Positions 31,344 through 40,799 of a stretch of 64,000 nucleotides of DNA are shown piece after piece; the stretch's first letter is position 1; every line of letters starts with the position of its first letter. The translations under genes were made by a program, and so were the position numbers. Origin of the DNA: Candidatus Pacearchaeota archaeon (GTDB lineage: Archaea; Nanobdellota; Nanobdellia; Pacearchaeales; GW2011-AR1); assembly GCA_019659125.1 (NCBI GenBank), contig JAIFVX010000002.1, forward strand, positions 1 through 64,000, written 5' to 3'. Under the pieces are notes generated by a model, which made no database searches, was not told the DNA's origin, and saw only the letters and a list, made by a program, of their open reading frames with translations.

Positions 31344-32774
31344 ATGAAACCTGGAAGTGAGCCAAAGGGAATAAAGGTGAAAAAGAGCCAGGATCTTTCT
31401 GAATGGTACACTGACGTTCTCGTAAAGGCCGAGCTTGCAGACTATGCACCGATACGGGGATTCATGGTGATTCGGCCTCACGCATATTCATTATGGGAGA
31501 ACATCCAGAGTTACTTTAATGAGATACTTAAAAAGAGAGGAGTGAAAAATGCATATTTCCCTTTCTTGATTCCCGACTCATTTTTCAAGAAGGAAGCAGA
31601 GCACGCTAAGGGATTCGCTCCTGAACTTGCATATGTGCAGGACGCTGAAGAGGGAGAGAAGCTTGCCCTACGACCTACATCTGAGACTATCATCTATGAC
31701 TCATACTCTAAGTGGATTCGTTCTCATCGCGATCTACCCATGAAACTTAACCAGTGGTGCAATGTCATTCGCTGGGAAGTAAAACAAACAAAGCCTTTCT
31801 TGCGAACTCGGGAATTCCTATGGCAGGAGGGCCATTGTGTGTTTGCATCTGAAGAAGAGGCTGATGAAGATATGCGCACTATGATTCTCGAATATCAGGC
31901 TATGGCTCGTGAACTGCTTGCTCTTCCTACACTTGTTGGAAGGAAGTCAAAAGCAGAGACATTTCCTGGAGCATTAAGGACAATGACTATAGAAGCGTTA
32001 ATGCCTGATGGAAAGGCATTACAGTGCGGTACTTCACATAACCTGGGGCAGGGATTTGCAAAATCATTTAATATTTCCTATAAGGGAGAAGATGAAAAAG
32101 ACCATTACACATGGCAGACCTCATGGGGATTCTCAACCAGATTGATTGGTGCGATTGCTATGATTCATGGAGACGATAAGGGTCTTGTCTTGCCTCCTCG
32201 AGTTGCAGGTAACAAGATTGTTATTGTTCCTATTCTTTTTGAGGATACAGAAGAGAAAGTTATGAAGAAGGCTAAAGAACTGCATACTAGACTTGCTTCA
32301 TGCAATCCTATCCTTGATGATAGGCCAGATTATTCTGCAGGATGGAAGTTTAATGAATGGGAACTGAAAGGCATCCCTATACGAGTGGAAATAGGGCCTA
32401 AGGATCTAGAAAAGAAACAGGTAACACTAGTACGACGAGATACCGGAAAGAAAGAAAGTGTTTCCGAGAAAGATGTTGGAAAAAGGATTGCAAAGCTTCT
32501 TGATGAAATCCAGCAGGAATTATATGAAAAAGCTGAAAAGTTCCTGAAGTCCCATATTGACTCTGCATCATCAATAAAGGAATTGAAGGAAAAATTACAG
32601 GAAAAGAAGATCGTAAAAGTCTACATGACTGAGACTCCAGAAGTTGAAGAGAAGATCAAAGCAGCCACGAATGGGGCAACAAGCCGGCTCATTGAAGTCG
32701 TTGGAAAGGAAGGGACCTGCATCGAGACAGGGAAGAAGGTCAAGACAATCGCTTATTTTGCCAAGGCCTACTAA
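31344..32774 (+). CDS. proS: prolyl-tRNA synthetase
   Basis: This class II synthetase charges tRNA-Pro. The 476-residue length and sequence are of the archaeal/eukaryotic type, without the bacterial insertion domain. Motif 2 region TKPFLRTREFLWQEGHCVFA near 149-168, the proline/ATP site LRPTSETIIYDSY near 109-121, and motif 3 TSWGFSTRLIGAIAMIHGDDKG near 262-283 are present; the anticodon-binding domain follows (IVPILFEDTEE) and the C-terminus ends in Tyr (AKAY), typical of this type. The gene stands alone. Confidence 0.97.
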   Translation: MKPGSEPKGIKVKKSQDLSEWYTDVLVKAELADYAPIRGFMVIRPHAYSLWENIQSYFNEILKKRGVKNAYFPFLIPDSFFKKEAEHAKGFAPELAYVQDAEEGEKLALRPTSETIIYDSYSKWIRSHRDLPMKLNQWCNVIRWEVKQTKPFLRTREFLWQEGHCVFASEEEADEDMRTMILEYQAMARELLALPTLVGRKSKAETFPGALRTMTIEALMPDGKALQCGTSHNLGQGFAKSFNISYKGEDEKDHYTWQTSWGFSTRLIGAIAMIHGDDKGLVLPPRVAGNKIVIVPILFEDTEEKVMKKAKELHTRLASCNPILDDRPDYSAGWKFNEWELKGIPIRVEIGPKDLEKKQVTLVRRDTGKKESVSEKDVGKRIAKLLDEIQQELYEKAEKFLKSHIDSASSIKELKEKLQEKKIVKVYMTETPEVEEKIKAATNGATSRLIEVVGKEGTCIETGKKVKTIAYFAKAY

Positions 32775-32805
32775 GCTTTAAATATTCCCAACACCACCAT
32801 CCGGC

Positions 32806-33150
32806 ATGTCTATTGAAAGAAGAATAGAGAATGCCGTAACCGATGAACGAGGGTATGACCGATGGGAAGTTGTAAGAATCTCCATCCCCAAAAGTCTAAG
32901 AAATACAGAACTAGGGTTACAGATTGCCCTTGCGAACATGGATACCATTGACGGAAAGCTAGACCTGGTTGAAATGTATGATTTTGATATTAAACTCCCA
33001 GGCATGATGAAACAATTCAAGCATGCAGGGATACCACTTAACGCCGTCAGTTCCCGACAATTCAGGGAGGCATATACATTAACTCCAGGATATCTGGAAA
33101 GCATCTACAAAATTCATGGTCCTCGATTCAGTCTCAAGTCGGTCGCATAA
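32806..33150 (+). CDS. hypothetical protein
   Basis: The 114-residue soluble protein has no recognised motif (WEVVRISIPKSLRNTELGLQIALAN, DLVEMYDFDIKLPG). A TATA box CTTTAAATA near 32775 is about 28 bases before the ATG, supporting the start. It follows proS by 31 bases as its own unit. Confidence 0.6.
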   Translation: MSIERRIENAVTDERGYDRWEVVRISIPKSLRNTELGLQIALANMDTIDGKLDLVEMYDFDIKLPGMMKQFKHAGIPLNAVSSRQFREAYTLTPGYLESIYKIHGPRFSLKSVA

Positions 33151-33159
33151 CAAAGTTTA

Positions 33160-33279
33160 ATGATTCCAGGTGATTCTATAGATTATTCTGCCGTACTCTA
33201 TGAAAGACTCAAAAACCGTTCACTACGTGTTATTGATCACTATCAACAAAAGTGTTACTACCGAAAAGTTTATATATAA
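33160..33279 (+). CDS. possible 39-residue protein
   Basis: An ATG at 33160 opens 39 codons (MIPGDSIDYSAVLYERLKN...) to a stop at 33277-33279. It begins nine bases after the preceding gene. Composition is natural, but the frame is short and its last codons coincide with the TATA box of the next gene, so it may be chance. Confidence 0.3.
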   Translation: MIPGDSIDYSAVLYERLKNRSLRVIDHYQQKCYYRKVYI

Positions 33280-33297
33280 CTTTTTGTGCAGGGAAAT

Positions 33298-34743
33298 ATG
33301 AAATTTGCATCGATTTTTAGAATTTCAGCATTTGCAGTCTTTGTCCTAGCAGTTATTTTCTCCATGAGCAATGCCATGGCTGCAAACAAGGTTGCGAAGC
33401 TTACTATTGACGTTACGTTTGTTGATAACTATCAGCCTTTGCGAAGCTTAGATCCTTCCGACGCAAGTGATAAAGTATTCGTAGGCAATTCTGAGACCCC
33501 TGTAGGGCATGGGATCGTTACTATTTTTCTTACTAATGGGCATGGTGTTCCTATCACTGATGAGATTACTAATGGCGATGTTCCAGGATTGCACGTTAGA
33601 AGAGGAAGAGATTCAACAGGGCAATATTTCGAATTCACCTCATTCGGAATGCATATTATTGAAGAGCAGAGAGAATCAATCAAGTTCAATATCAAGCTTA
33701 CTGATGCTACCATTAATGAAGCGGTCAATGGCCCTTCAACGAAAACCTATGAAAACGCCCAGGATGGGACCTGCGGAATCACTGAAGATGGAGGCGCTAT
33801 CGATGACGACTCAAACAATGATGAGTATTCTGTTAACGAAGGCAGAACCACAGGATCATTTTGTTCTGTAGTAAGCGGAAAGATAGATCAGGTAAGAGTC
33901 TACTATGATGTTATCCCTATTGTTCCTCTTCCCCCTCCTGTATGTACATCAAATTGCCCTGGAAACAACACCAATCAGACCAATCCAGGGAACAATCAGA
34001 CAAACCAGACTAATCCTGGAAATAATACCAATACTACAAATCCGGGAAATAATCAGACCAATCACACAAACCCTGATATTACACCTCCTATTATTACTAA
34101 CGTTCATGTTACTCCTCCCCTCATGCCTCCTTTCCAGTTTAATCTCACGATTCAAGGCACGGAGACATGCCAAGACTTCAACATTACCTTTGATAGCAAC
34201 GAATATCCTCTCAATATTACGATAAGCTTGTTCAAGGCAAACGATGGGCTTGTCGCTCAAGTATTTTATCCCATAAATAACGCAGGCGAGATCCCAGAGC
34301 TTTTTGTATGCCCTATGAATCTTCCTCTTGGAACATATAATTTCACGCTGACTGCCGAAGACAAGGCCGGAAACACTGCAGTCCCGATTTTCCTAGGACA
34401 GATTATCGTATTCAAAGATGTAATTGGAAATACGACCATCCCTGGAAACAACACCAATTCTACAAACCCGGGGAACAATCAGACAAACACCACAACTCCA
34501 GGCCATAATCCTGGTGGAAGCACGACAAAGCGAGCAACCAAAACACTTTCAGCTCCTGAAGAGCTTCCCACTCCTACCGTATCTCATGTTCTGGATGACG
34601 AGGAAGAGCAGATAGTATTGAACCAAGCCAAGCTTGTCGCTGCCCCTAAATCATCATCAGGGCTATGGCTTCTTGTCTTCCTCATGGGGAGCATCCTCCT
34701 TGCAGTTATCCTCTTGCTTGTTCTTGTCTCGCGAATGGCCTGA
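33298..34743 (+). CDS. secreted surface protein with PGNN glycosylation linkers
   Basis: ATG 33298 is chosen because TTTATATATAAC near 33269 is at TATA distance; the GTG at 33286 is an alternative. The 481-residue protein has a signal peptide (ISAFAVFVLAVIFSMSNAMA near 9-28), a first beta-rich domain (about 30-215), a PGNN/TNQT sequon linker (about 221-260), an Ig-like domain (about 262-375), a second PGNN linker, and a C-terminal membrane segment (near 455-475). The linkers carry many Asn-x-Thr sequons and are probably heavily glycosylated. It is likely an S-layer-associated or envelope protein; no enzymatic motif is present. Confidence 0.85.
   Translation: MKFASIFRISAFAVFVLAVIFSMSNAMAANKVAKLTIDVTFVDNYQPLRSLDPSDASDKVFVGNSETPVGHGIVTIFLTNGHGVPITDEITNGDVPGLHVRRGRDSTGQYFEFTSFGMHIIEEQRESIKFNIKLTDATINEAVNGPSTKTYENAQDGTCGITEDGGAIDDDSNNDEYSVNEGRTTGSFCSVVSGKIDQVRVYYDVIPIVPLPPPVCTSNCPGNNTNQTNPGNNQTNQTNPGNNTNTTNPGNNQTNHTNPDITPPIITNVHVTPPLMPPFQFNLTIQGTETCQDFNITFDSNEYPLNITISLFKANDGLVAQVFYPINNAGEIPELFVCPMNLPLGTYNFTLTAEDKAGNTAVPIFLGQIIVFKDVIGNTTIPGNNTNSTNPGNNQTNTTTPGHNPGGSTTKRATKTLSAPEELPTPTVSHVLDDEEEQIVLNQAKLVAAPKSSSGLWLLVFLMGSILLAVILLLVLVSRMA
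33958..34074 (+). repeat. tandem PGNN/TNQT repeats
   Basis: Four back-to-back units of 27, 30, 27 and 30 bases encode PGNNTNQTN, PGNNQTNQTN, PGNNTNTTN and PGNNQTNHTN. The alternating 9- and 10-residue period suggests duplication of a two-unit block. Each unit has at least one N-glycosylation sequon. Related units recur near 34440-34515. Confidence 0.85.
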
Positions 34744-34880
34744 ACGGAAGTACCAGAAGATTTGAAGACCACTCTCAAGCCAAAAAGCAGAGGTAATTGT
34801 TTACAATCAAGCAATGCTGAGCTGTTAGGTAAACGCTGCTTAATGTAAGCAGATTTATAAGGTTTAATACTTACTATAAA

Positions 34881-34887
34881 AAGGAGG
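34881..34887 (+). promoter_or_regulatory. Shine-Dalgarno site of the DUF1059 gene
   Basis: AAGGAGG lies nine bases before the ATG at 34896, a full-strength site. Most neighbouring genes have leaderless promoters, so this one is either on a longer mRNA or came from a genome with SD-led translation. Confidence 0.6.
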
Positions 34888-34895
34888 CAAATAAC

Positions 34896-35135
34896 ATGAA
34901 AACAATGACTTGTAAACAGCTTGGTGGGGCTTGTGATAAAGAGTTTCAAGCAGAAACTTTTGAAGAAATGAAGGGATTAAGTATGAGTCATGCTCATGAG
35001 ATGTACCAAAAAAATGATAAAGCTCATATGGAAGTAATGGCTGAGATGAAAGAACTTATGAAAGATCCCAAAGCCATAAAGAAATGGATGGAAAACAAGA
35101 AAAAAGAATTTAATGCATTGCCTCAAGATAATTAA
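34896..35135 (+). CDS. DUF1059-like small protein
   Basis: The 79-residue protein begins MKTMTCKQLGGACDKEFQA, the typical DUF1059 start with two Cys in a TCxxxGGxCD pattern, then FEEMKGLSMSHAHEM. DUF1059 proteins are small, of unknown role, with Cys that could bind metal. A clear Shine-Dalgarno sequence precedes the ATG. It is followed by a membrane protein gene 29 bases later. Confidence 0.88.
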   Translation: MKTMTCKQLGGACDKEFQAETFEEMKGLSMSHAHEMYQKNDKAHMEVMAEMKELMKDPKAIKKWMENKKKEFNALPQDN

Positions 35136-35164
35136 ATAGTTCATTTAATACCTGGAAAATAAAA

Positions 35165-35566
35165 ATGACAACCCTAACATTTATCATTGCAGTTATTGCA
35201 TATATCATGTTCAATTTTACTTTCGCTATGGTTTGGAACATGGTTCTTTTTAAGAAACTATACGCGAGGTTAACTGCAGGGATTTCTAGAGAGAATCCAA
35301 TTATTCCGTTAGGGTTGCTTGCTATTGTAATTCAAGGACTTGCATTAGCTACATTATTTTCTCTTTTCTCTTCTGGCACAAATCTAATTGTAGAAGGACC
35401 CATGTTAGGTCTACTTATTGGTTCATATAGCATTGTCTATGGTGCATTTGTTGTACCTGCAAAATTCAAGATTAAACCTGTTAGCCAATATGCAATTTTA
35501 GAATTAGTTTATGGTTTTTTGCATTTTAGTATCGCCGGTATTATAGTTGCTTATATCATGGTGTAA
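35165..35566 (+). CDS. four-helix membrane protein
   Basis: The 133-residue protein has four hydrophobic segments (near 3-25, 47-66, 77-95, 110-131). The residues MVWNMVLFKKLYARL and FVVPAKFKIKPVSQYAILELVYGFLHF are reminiscent of DUF1761/DUF2177-type four-helix proteins, but the match is weak. It follows the DUF1059 gene as a likely second cistron. Function is unknown. Confidence 0.65.
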   Translation: MTTLTFIIAVIAYIMFNFTFAMVWNMVLFKKLYARLTAGISRENPIIPLGLLAIVIQGLALATLFSLFSSGTNLIVEGPMLGLLIGSYSIVYGAFVVPAKFKIKPVSQYAILELVYGFLHFSIAGIIVAYIMV

Positions 35567-35678
35567 GAGTTAGCTCTTAAAATGAGCAGGCAATGCTCAG
35601 ATTTAAATACCCTTACTTTATACTTTAAGTATTACATTGGACAAAGAAATAGACTCTCTATTTCTTTATACACTTACT

Positions 35679-36944
35679 ATGACTGATGAATTCAAGGCGT
35701 TGGGCCTTAGTGAACCGCTGTTAAAGGCGATTCATGAACTCAACTTTAAAGAGCCAAGCGATATACAGCGGCAGACAATTCCTTTAGCGTTAGCTGGAAA
35801 GGATATCATGGGAGGATCAGCAACGGGATCTGGAAAGACACTTGCATTTGGAGCAAGCATTATTGAGAATGCAGAAAAAGGGAAGGGAGTCCAGGCACTT
35901 ATCTTAACACCAACACGGGAATTAGCTGAGCAGGTTTCCCAAGCGCTTGCTCATTTCTCCAAATATAGACATCTACATGTTACTGCCGTCTATGGAGGGG
36001 TGGGTATGGGTCCCCAAGTTGATGCATTAGAGAGCGCCGAGATCGTTGTTGGAACTCCTGGAAGAATTCTTGATCATTTGGGGCGAGGAACTTTAAACAT
36101 ATCCAAGATTAAGACTCTTGTCTTAGATGAGGCAGACAGAATGCTTGACATGGGTTTTGTTGAAGACGTAGAGACCATCATCAAAGCATCACCTGTTGAA
36201 CGACAGACACTGCTCTTCTCTGCAACCATTTCCCAGGATATCATGCACATTGCAAAGAGATACATGAAGGATCCTGTTGAAGTCGCGGTTGAAAGCTACG
36301 TAGATGCTTCAAAGTTGGAGCAGATTTATTACGATGTTCCTAATAACGTTAAATTCTCATTGCTTGTCCATCTCTTGAAGGGAGAGAAAGCTGGCCTTGT
36401 CATGGTATTCTGCAACACGAGAACAAATACAGATTTTGTGGCTCGGAACTTGAAATATTCTAACATTCATGCGCTTGCAATTCATGGAGGACTTACCCAG
36501 CAGAAGAGAAATGCAATCATGGAGCAGTTCCATGCAGAAGAAGTCTATGTCCTTGTATGCACCGATGTTGCTGCTCGTGGTCTTGACATCCCTCATGTCT
36601 CCCATGTCTATAATTATGACCTCCCTAAAAATAGCAAGGAATATATTCATAGGATTGGAAGAACTGCCCGGGCTGGAAGAGAGGGAAAAGCAATCAGTCT
36701 GGTTTCCCAAAGAGATTATGAGAATTTCAGAAGAGTGCTAGAAGATTCCTCGTTAAAGATAAAGCCTGAAGATGTACCTCAGGTTGAAAGAGCACCCATG
36801 AAGATATTTGAGAGATCTGGAGGGAGATTCGGGGACAGAGATGAGCGTAGCGGGGGTCGTGGAGGTTACGGTGGTGGGCGAGGATATGGTAGCCGAGGAC
36901 GCGGTGGTGGAGGCGGAGGCGGCGGTAGAGGTAGAAGGTATTAA
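35679..36944 (+). CDS. DEAD-box RNA helicase with RG-rich tail, second copy
   Basis: ATG 35679 is preferred over a TTG at 35637 because the core begins there in register with the paralogue. The 421-residue protein has the Q-motif LNFKEPSDIQRQTIP, motif I SATGSGKT, PTRELAEQ, TPGRI, LVLDEADRMLDMGF, SAT, DVAARGLDI and HRIGRTARAG. The tail is a Gly/Arg repeat (GGRGGYGGGRGYGSRGRGG), likely an RNA-binding segment. It is closely similar to the copy at 10432-11742 over the core; the tails differ. Two such enzymes may split cold or ribosome-assembly roles. Confidence 0.95.
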   Translation: MTDEFKALGLSEPLLKAIHELNFKEPSDIQRQTIPLALAGKDIMGGSATGSGKTLAFGASIIENAEKGKGVQALILTPTRELAEQVSQALAHFSKYRHLHVTAVYGGVGMGPQVDALESAEIVVGTPGRILDHLGRGTLNISKIKTLVLDEADRMLDMGFVEDVETIIKASPVERQTLLFSATISQDIMHIAKRYMKDPVEVAVESYVDASKLEQIYYDVPNNVKFSLLVHLLKGEKAGLVMVFCNTRTNTDFVARNLKYSNIHALAIHGGLTQQKRNAIMEQFHAEEVYVLVCTDVAARGLDIPHVSHVYNYDLPKNSKEYIHRIGRTARAGREGKAISLVSQRDYENFRRVLEDSSLKIKPEDVPQVERAPMKIFERSGGRFGDRDERSGGRGGYGGGRGYGSRGRGGGGGGGGRGRRY

Positions 36945-36981
36945 TACAAATTCTTATTAACTATAGTAACATGAGAGAGAT

Positions 36982-37254
36982 ATGAATCTCACTATACTCA
37001 ACCAGCACATGAAAGAACTTAGAAACTGGTCGCTTGAGGGATCTTCCATTGTAAAGGAACATACCTTTAGCAATTTTAAAGAAGCATTAGATTTTGTCAA
37101 TAAGGTAGGAGATATAGCTGAAAAGCATCATCACCACCCCGATATCATTGTGGCCTATAATGTCGTTAAGCTCACATTGACAACGCACAGTATCCATGAC
37201 TTGACAGAAAAGGATTTTCAGGTCGCCAAAGATATTGACTCTATTTCTAAATAA
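36982..37254 (+). CDS. pterin-4a-carbinolamine dehydratase
   Basis: The 90-residue protein has the PCD/DCoH core: NWSLEGSSIVKEHTFSNFKEAL near 13-34, then EKHHHHPDIIVAYNVVKLTLTTH near 48-70, including the conserved HHPD... and the THS... segment. PCD recycles oxidised pterin or, in organisms without aromatic-hydroxylases, acts on molybdopterin or other pterins. The DHFR-like genes of this window could be related in pterin chemistry, but nothing shows that directly. It starts 37 bases after the helicase gene. Confidence 0.9.
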   Translation: MNLTILNQHMKELRNWSLEGSSIVKEHTFSNFKEALDFVNKVGDIAEKHHHHPDIIVAYNVVKLTLTTHSIHDLTEKDFQVAKDIDSISK

Positions 37255-37284
37255 CTTTATATAGACTATTTCCATCAAGAGAGA

Positions 37285-37659
37285 ATGATTGTTGAAGAAA
37301 TCATGAAAAAAGCATTTGTGGTTGAAAAAGTGGCTTCTCTTTCAGGGGCTGCAAAAATTATGAGCACAAAGGGTATAGGGTGTCTCATCGTCATGTCGAA
37401 GAACAAGATTGAAGGGATTGTTACTGAACGGGATTTGCTTAAGAACTTTAACAAAAAGGGAAAAGTCGCATCAGTCATGTCAAAACAAGTTACTACGATA
37501 TCCCCTGCAGCCACCCTTGAAGACGCTGTAAGTCTTATGAGAAATAGCAAGATTAGACGATTGCCTGTTATGGAAAAAAAGGAATTGCTGGGAATTGTTA
37601 CGGCAACGGATCTTATGGCTTATGCTGAAGAAATTAATGATGATTTCTTCTTTAACTGA
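37285..37659 (+). CDS. two-CBS-domain protein
   Basis: The 124-residue protein consists of a pair of CBS domains: SLSGAAKIMSTKGIGCLIVM with GIVTERDLLKN near 18-53 and ATLEDAVSLMRNSKIRRLPVM with LGIVTATDLMAYA near 77-115. Such pairs bind adenosine nucleotides and regulate partner proteins. The stop TGA shares bases with the ATG of the next membrane-protein gene, so the two are coupled and the CBS pair may regulate it. Confidence 0.93.
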   Translation: MIVEEIMKKAFVVEKVASLSGAAKIMSTKGIGCLIVMSKNKIEGIVTERDLLKNFNKKGKVASVMSKQVTTISPAATLEDAVSLMRNSKIRRLPVMEKKELLGIVTATDLMAYAEEINDDFFFN

Positions 37660-37907
37660 TGTTAGCGCTCTTGATACTTATCCTTTCTATTCCTATAGGA
37701 TATCTTATCGCATGGATGGCTCGAGATGAACTGATCATGGGAAGACCATGGTTTAAGGCACTTATTATTATATCAATTATTCTTGCTGGTGTTTTTTTAT
37801 TTATAGGGATGAAAGCTCAGGCTTTCACTTCAGTGTTCATAGCCATCGTGAGTGCTATCTCTCTGAAGATGAGCTTTAACAAGAAATGGACTAAGCGCAA
37901 TATATAA
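37659..37907 (+). CDS. three-helix membrane protein
   Basis: The 82-residue protein has three hydrophobic segments (near 2-18, 32-48, 52-66) and a basic C-terminal tail (KKWTKRNI). It begins at an ATG overlapping the CBS gene stop by one base. The family is not recognised; a CBS-regulated membrane function is possible by context only. Confidence 0.65.
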   Translation: MLALLILILSIPIGYLIAWMARDELIMGRPWFKALIIISIILAGVFLFIGMKAQAFTSVFIAIVSAISLKMSFNKKWTKRNI

Positions 37908-37931
37908 AAAGCTTGGAACAGAGAGAGAGGT

Positions 37932-40727
37932 ATGCCAGAGGAAAAGCACGAGGATGAGTGCCTCAGGTTCTGGGACAAGCACTCTATCTACGAACAATCA
38001 CGGAAGAAAAACTCCAAGGGAAAGAAATTCTATTTCATGGATGGGCCTCCCTATGCAACCGGACACATCCATATGGGAACTGCATTAAACAAGATTCTCA
38101 AGGATATTGCCATGCGAAGCAGGAGATTGCAGGGATATGATGTCTTCGACAGACCAGGTTATGACACCCATGGAGTCCCTATTGAATTTCAAGTTGAGAA
38201 GGAAATTGGATCAAAATCAAAACACGATATCGAGAAGTATGGTGTTGAAAAGTTCATTGCACAGTGCAAGGCATATGCCACGCAGTATATCGGGGTCATG
38301 AATGAGGAATTCAAGAACCTTGGAATATGGATGGATTGGGATAACCCTTACCTTACCTTGTCAGACGACTATATCGAGGCAATCTGGGCCGCATTCAAGG
38401 AAGCAGACAAGAAAGGTTTGCTGTACCTTGGAAAGTATCCAGTCCATATCTGTCCGCGGTGCGAGACGGCTGTAGCGTTTAATGAGATCGAGTATGGCAA
38501 GCAGAAAGACACTTCTATCTACGTCAAGTTTCCTGTAAAAAATAAGAAAGCTTCATTGATCATATGGACTACTACTCCCTGGACTCTTCCTGCTAATACG
38601 GGAGTTATGGTTAATCCGGATGTTATCTATCAGGGGATCGAGGTTGAGGGAGAGAAGAATCATTGGATCATTGCAAAAGATCTTGTTGAGAAGGTAATGA
38701 AACAGGTTAAGAAACCTTTCAAAGTTGTACATGAGATACAAGGAAAAGAGCTTGAAGGATGGGAATATGAAAACCCTCTTGCACCTCACTTGAAATTAAA
38801 AATAAAGAATGGATATAAAGTCGTATTATCGGCACGATATGTCACAACTGAAGATGGAACAGGGTTGGTCCATTGCGCTCCAGGTCATGGAAAGGAAGAC
38901 TATGAAGTCGGAAAGGAGTATGCATTAGATGCCCCCTCTCCAGTCACCAGTGCTGGAATTCTTACTGAAGAGGCTGGAAAATACGAAGGGAAGAAAGCAC
39001 GAGAAGTGGATAAGGATATCATTGAGGATTTGAAGCATGATGGATTTTTAGTTCACTCGATGGTATATGAGCATGACTATCCTTTGTGTTGGAGGGATAA
39101 GACTCCTCTGCTTATGATATCGCAGCCACAATGGTTTTTGAAGATTTCAGGAATACAAAAGAAGCTCTTAGAAGAAAATGAAAAAAATACCTGGATTCCT
39201 TCGTGGGTTAAGCTTAGGATGAAAGCATGGTTGGAAGGGATTTCCGACTGGCCGGTATCACGACAGCGATATTGGGGAACTCCGTTACCTATCTGGATCA
39301 ACGAATCAACGGGAGAGAAGGTTGTTGTAGGCAGCCTGGAAGAGCTTAGGAAACTCTCTGGAAAGAAAACTATTGATGTGCATAAGCCGGGCATTGATAG
39401 GATCGAACTAAAAGGTAAGAAAGGAACATTAAAACGAGTGAATGAGGTTCTTGACGTATGGTTCGACTCAGGAGTGTCGAGCTGGGCAGCGCTTGGATAT
39501 CCTGCGCAAAGCGATAAACTTAAGAAATACTGGCCTGCCGATGTCAACATTGAGGGAAAGGACCAGATTCGAGGATGGTGGAACTCTCAATTCATTCTTT
39601 CACAGATCCTTTTTGGAAAAAAGCCGTTTGATGCCATTCTCATGCACGGACTTGTCCTTGACATATCGAAGAAGAAGATGTCTAAATCATTAGGGAATGC
39701 CGTTTCGCCGCAGGAAGTCATCAAGAAGTACAGCAGAGACCATATGAGGTACTATTTTGCCAAACTTTCGAAAGGGGAAGATTTCTCTTATGATGAAAAG
39801 GAATTCCAGGATATACAGAAAGTGTTTATGGTGCTTTCTAACATCCATGCCTTCGCCAGTCAGATCCCTAAAAAGAAAGCAGCTCTCGAAATTGAAGATA
39901 GATGGATCCTTTCACGGTTCCATTCACTGGTCAAGGAAGTTACTGCGGCGTACAATAACTATCGTTTTCCTGAAGCAGTTGAGAAACTCGAGAACTTTCT
40001 TGTACACGAGCTAAGCAGGACCTACATTCAAATGATTCGAGAGCGATCTGATGAAGTCCATGACGTCATCTACGAGATCCTTATTGGATTAGTGCAGCTC
40101 CTGGCTCCCATCATTCCATTCATGACCGAACGATTATGGCAAGATCTGCGAGGAAAGAAAATGGTAGATGAAGAAAGCATTCACCTTAGTGTATTTCCTA
40201 AGGCAGACTCTAAAAAGATAAGTGAGGAACTTGAAAAAGAATTTGAATATGTTCTTCGCGTTATTAAGATGGGCCTTGCCGAGAGAGATAAAGCTAAAAT
40301 AGGGTTGCGATGGCCTTTAGGAACTATAACTATACATTCAAAATTGAAAAAACCTCTTGAAAAATTTGAAGAGGTTATTAAGTCGCAGTTAAATGTCAAA
40401 AAAGTAGTCATTGCACCTGCCCGTGAAAGCGATCTTGAGCTGTCACTCGACACCACTATGACTCGGGAGCTTGAAGCTGAAGGGTATGCACGAGAGCTTG
40501 CACGAAAAGTTCAGGCAGAAAGAAAGAATGCAGGCCTCCAGAAAGGCGATTTGATAGACTTGAAGGTTTATTCAGAGAAAGATTTTTCTGAGATGATTGC
40601 ATCTCACAAGGACTTTCTCAAGGAAAGGACCAACTCAAGGAAAATTGATTTTATCGACGGTAAAGTTCCTTCGAAGGCAATTGTATTCACTATACGGGAA
40701 AGAAAATTAAGCATCCTTTTTTCGTAA
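37932..40727 (+). CDS. ileS: isoleucyl-tRNA synthetase
   Basis: This class I synthetase charges tRNA-Ile and edits Val. The 931-residue protein has the HIGH-like GPPYATGHIHMGTALNK near 38-54, an editing (CP1) domain with TTTPWTLPANTG near 213-224 and GTGLVHCAPGHG near 306-317, the DVWFDSGVSSWAALG block near 508-522, KMSKSLGN near 577-584, and a C-terminal anticodon domain. It is shorter than the 1050-residue forms with a zinc-binding tail, typical of small genomes. It stands 24 bases after the small membrane gene. Confidence 0.97.
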   Translation: MPEEKHEDECLRFWDKHSIYEQSRKKNSKGKKFYFMDGPPYATGHIHMGTALNKILKDIAMRSRRLQGYDVFDRPGYDTHGVPIEFQVEKEIGSKSKHDIEKYGVEKFIAQCKAYATQYIGVMNEEFKNLGIWMDWDNPYLTLSDDYIEAIWAAFKEADKKGLLYLGKYPVHICPRCETAVAFNEIEYGKQKDTSIYVKFPVKNKKASLIIWTTTPWTLPANTGVMVNPDVIYQGIEVEGEKNHWIIAKDLVEKVMKQVKKPFKVVHEIQGKELEGWEYENPLAPHLKLKIKNGYKVVLSARYVTTEDGTGLVHCAPGHGKEDYEVGKEYALDAPSPVTSAGILTEEAGKYEGKKAREVDKDIIEDLKHDGFLVHSMVYEHDYPLCWRDKTPLLMISQPQWFLKISGIQKKLLEENEKNTWIPSWVKLRMKAWLEGISDWPVSRQRYWGTPLPIWINESTGEKVVVGSLEELRKLSGKKTIDVHKPGIDRIELKGKKGTLKRVNEVLDVWFDSGVSSWAALGYPAQSDKLKKYWPADVNIEGKDQIRGWWNSQFILSQILFGKKPFDAILMHGLVLDISKKKMSKSLGNAVSPQEVIKKYSRDHMRYYFAKLSKGEDFSYDEKEFQDIQKVFMVLSNIHAFASQIPKKKAALEIEDRWILSRFHSLVKEVTAAYNNYRFPEAVEKLENFLVHELSRTYIQMIRERSDEVHDVIYEILIGLVQLLAPIIPFMTERLWQDLRGKKMVDEESIHLSVFPKADSKKISEELEKEFEYVLRVIKMGLAERDKAKIGLRWPLGTITIHSKLKKPLEKFEEVIKSQLNVKKVVIAPARESDLELSLDTTMTRELEAEGYARELARKVQAERKNAGLQKGDLIDLKVYSEKDFSEMIASHKDFLKERTNSRKIDFIDGKVPSKAIVFTIRERKLSILFS

Positions 40728-40799
40728 TTCTAGAGGAACACATAGTTAAAAACATTTAAATAGTATAAAGAGCTTGAAACAGTAAGAGGTCAGCTGTAC

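Noticed and set aside
33958-34074. possible CRISPR array
   Set aside because: The repeats are directly adjacent, in frame, encode sequon units and have no spacers.
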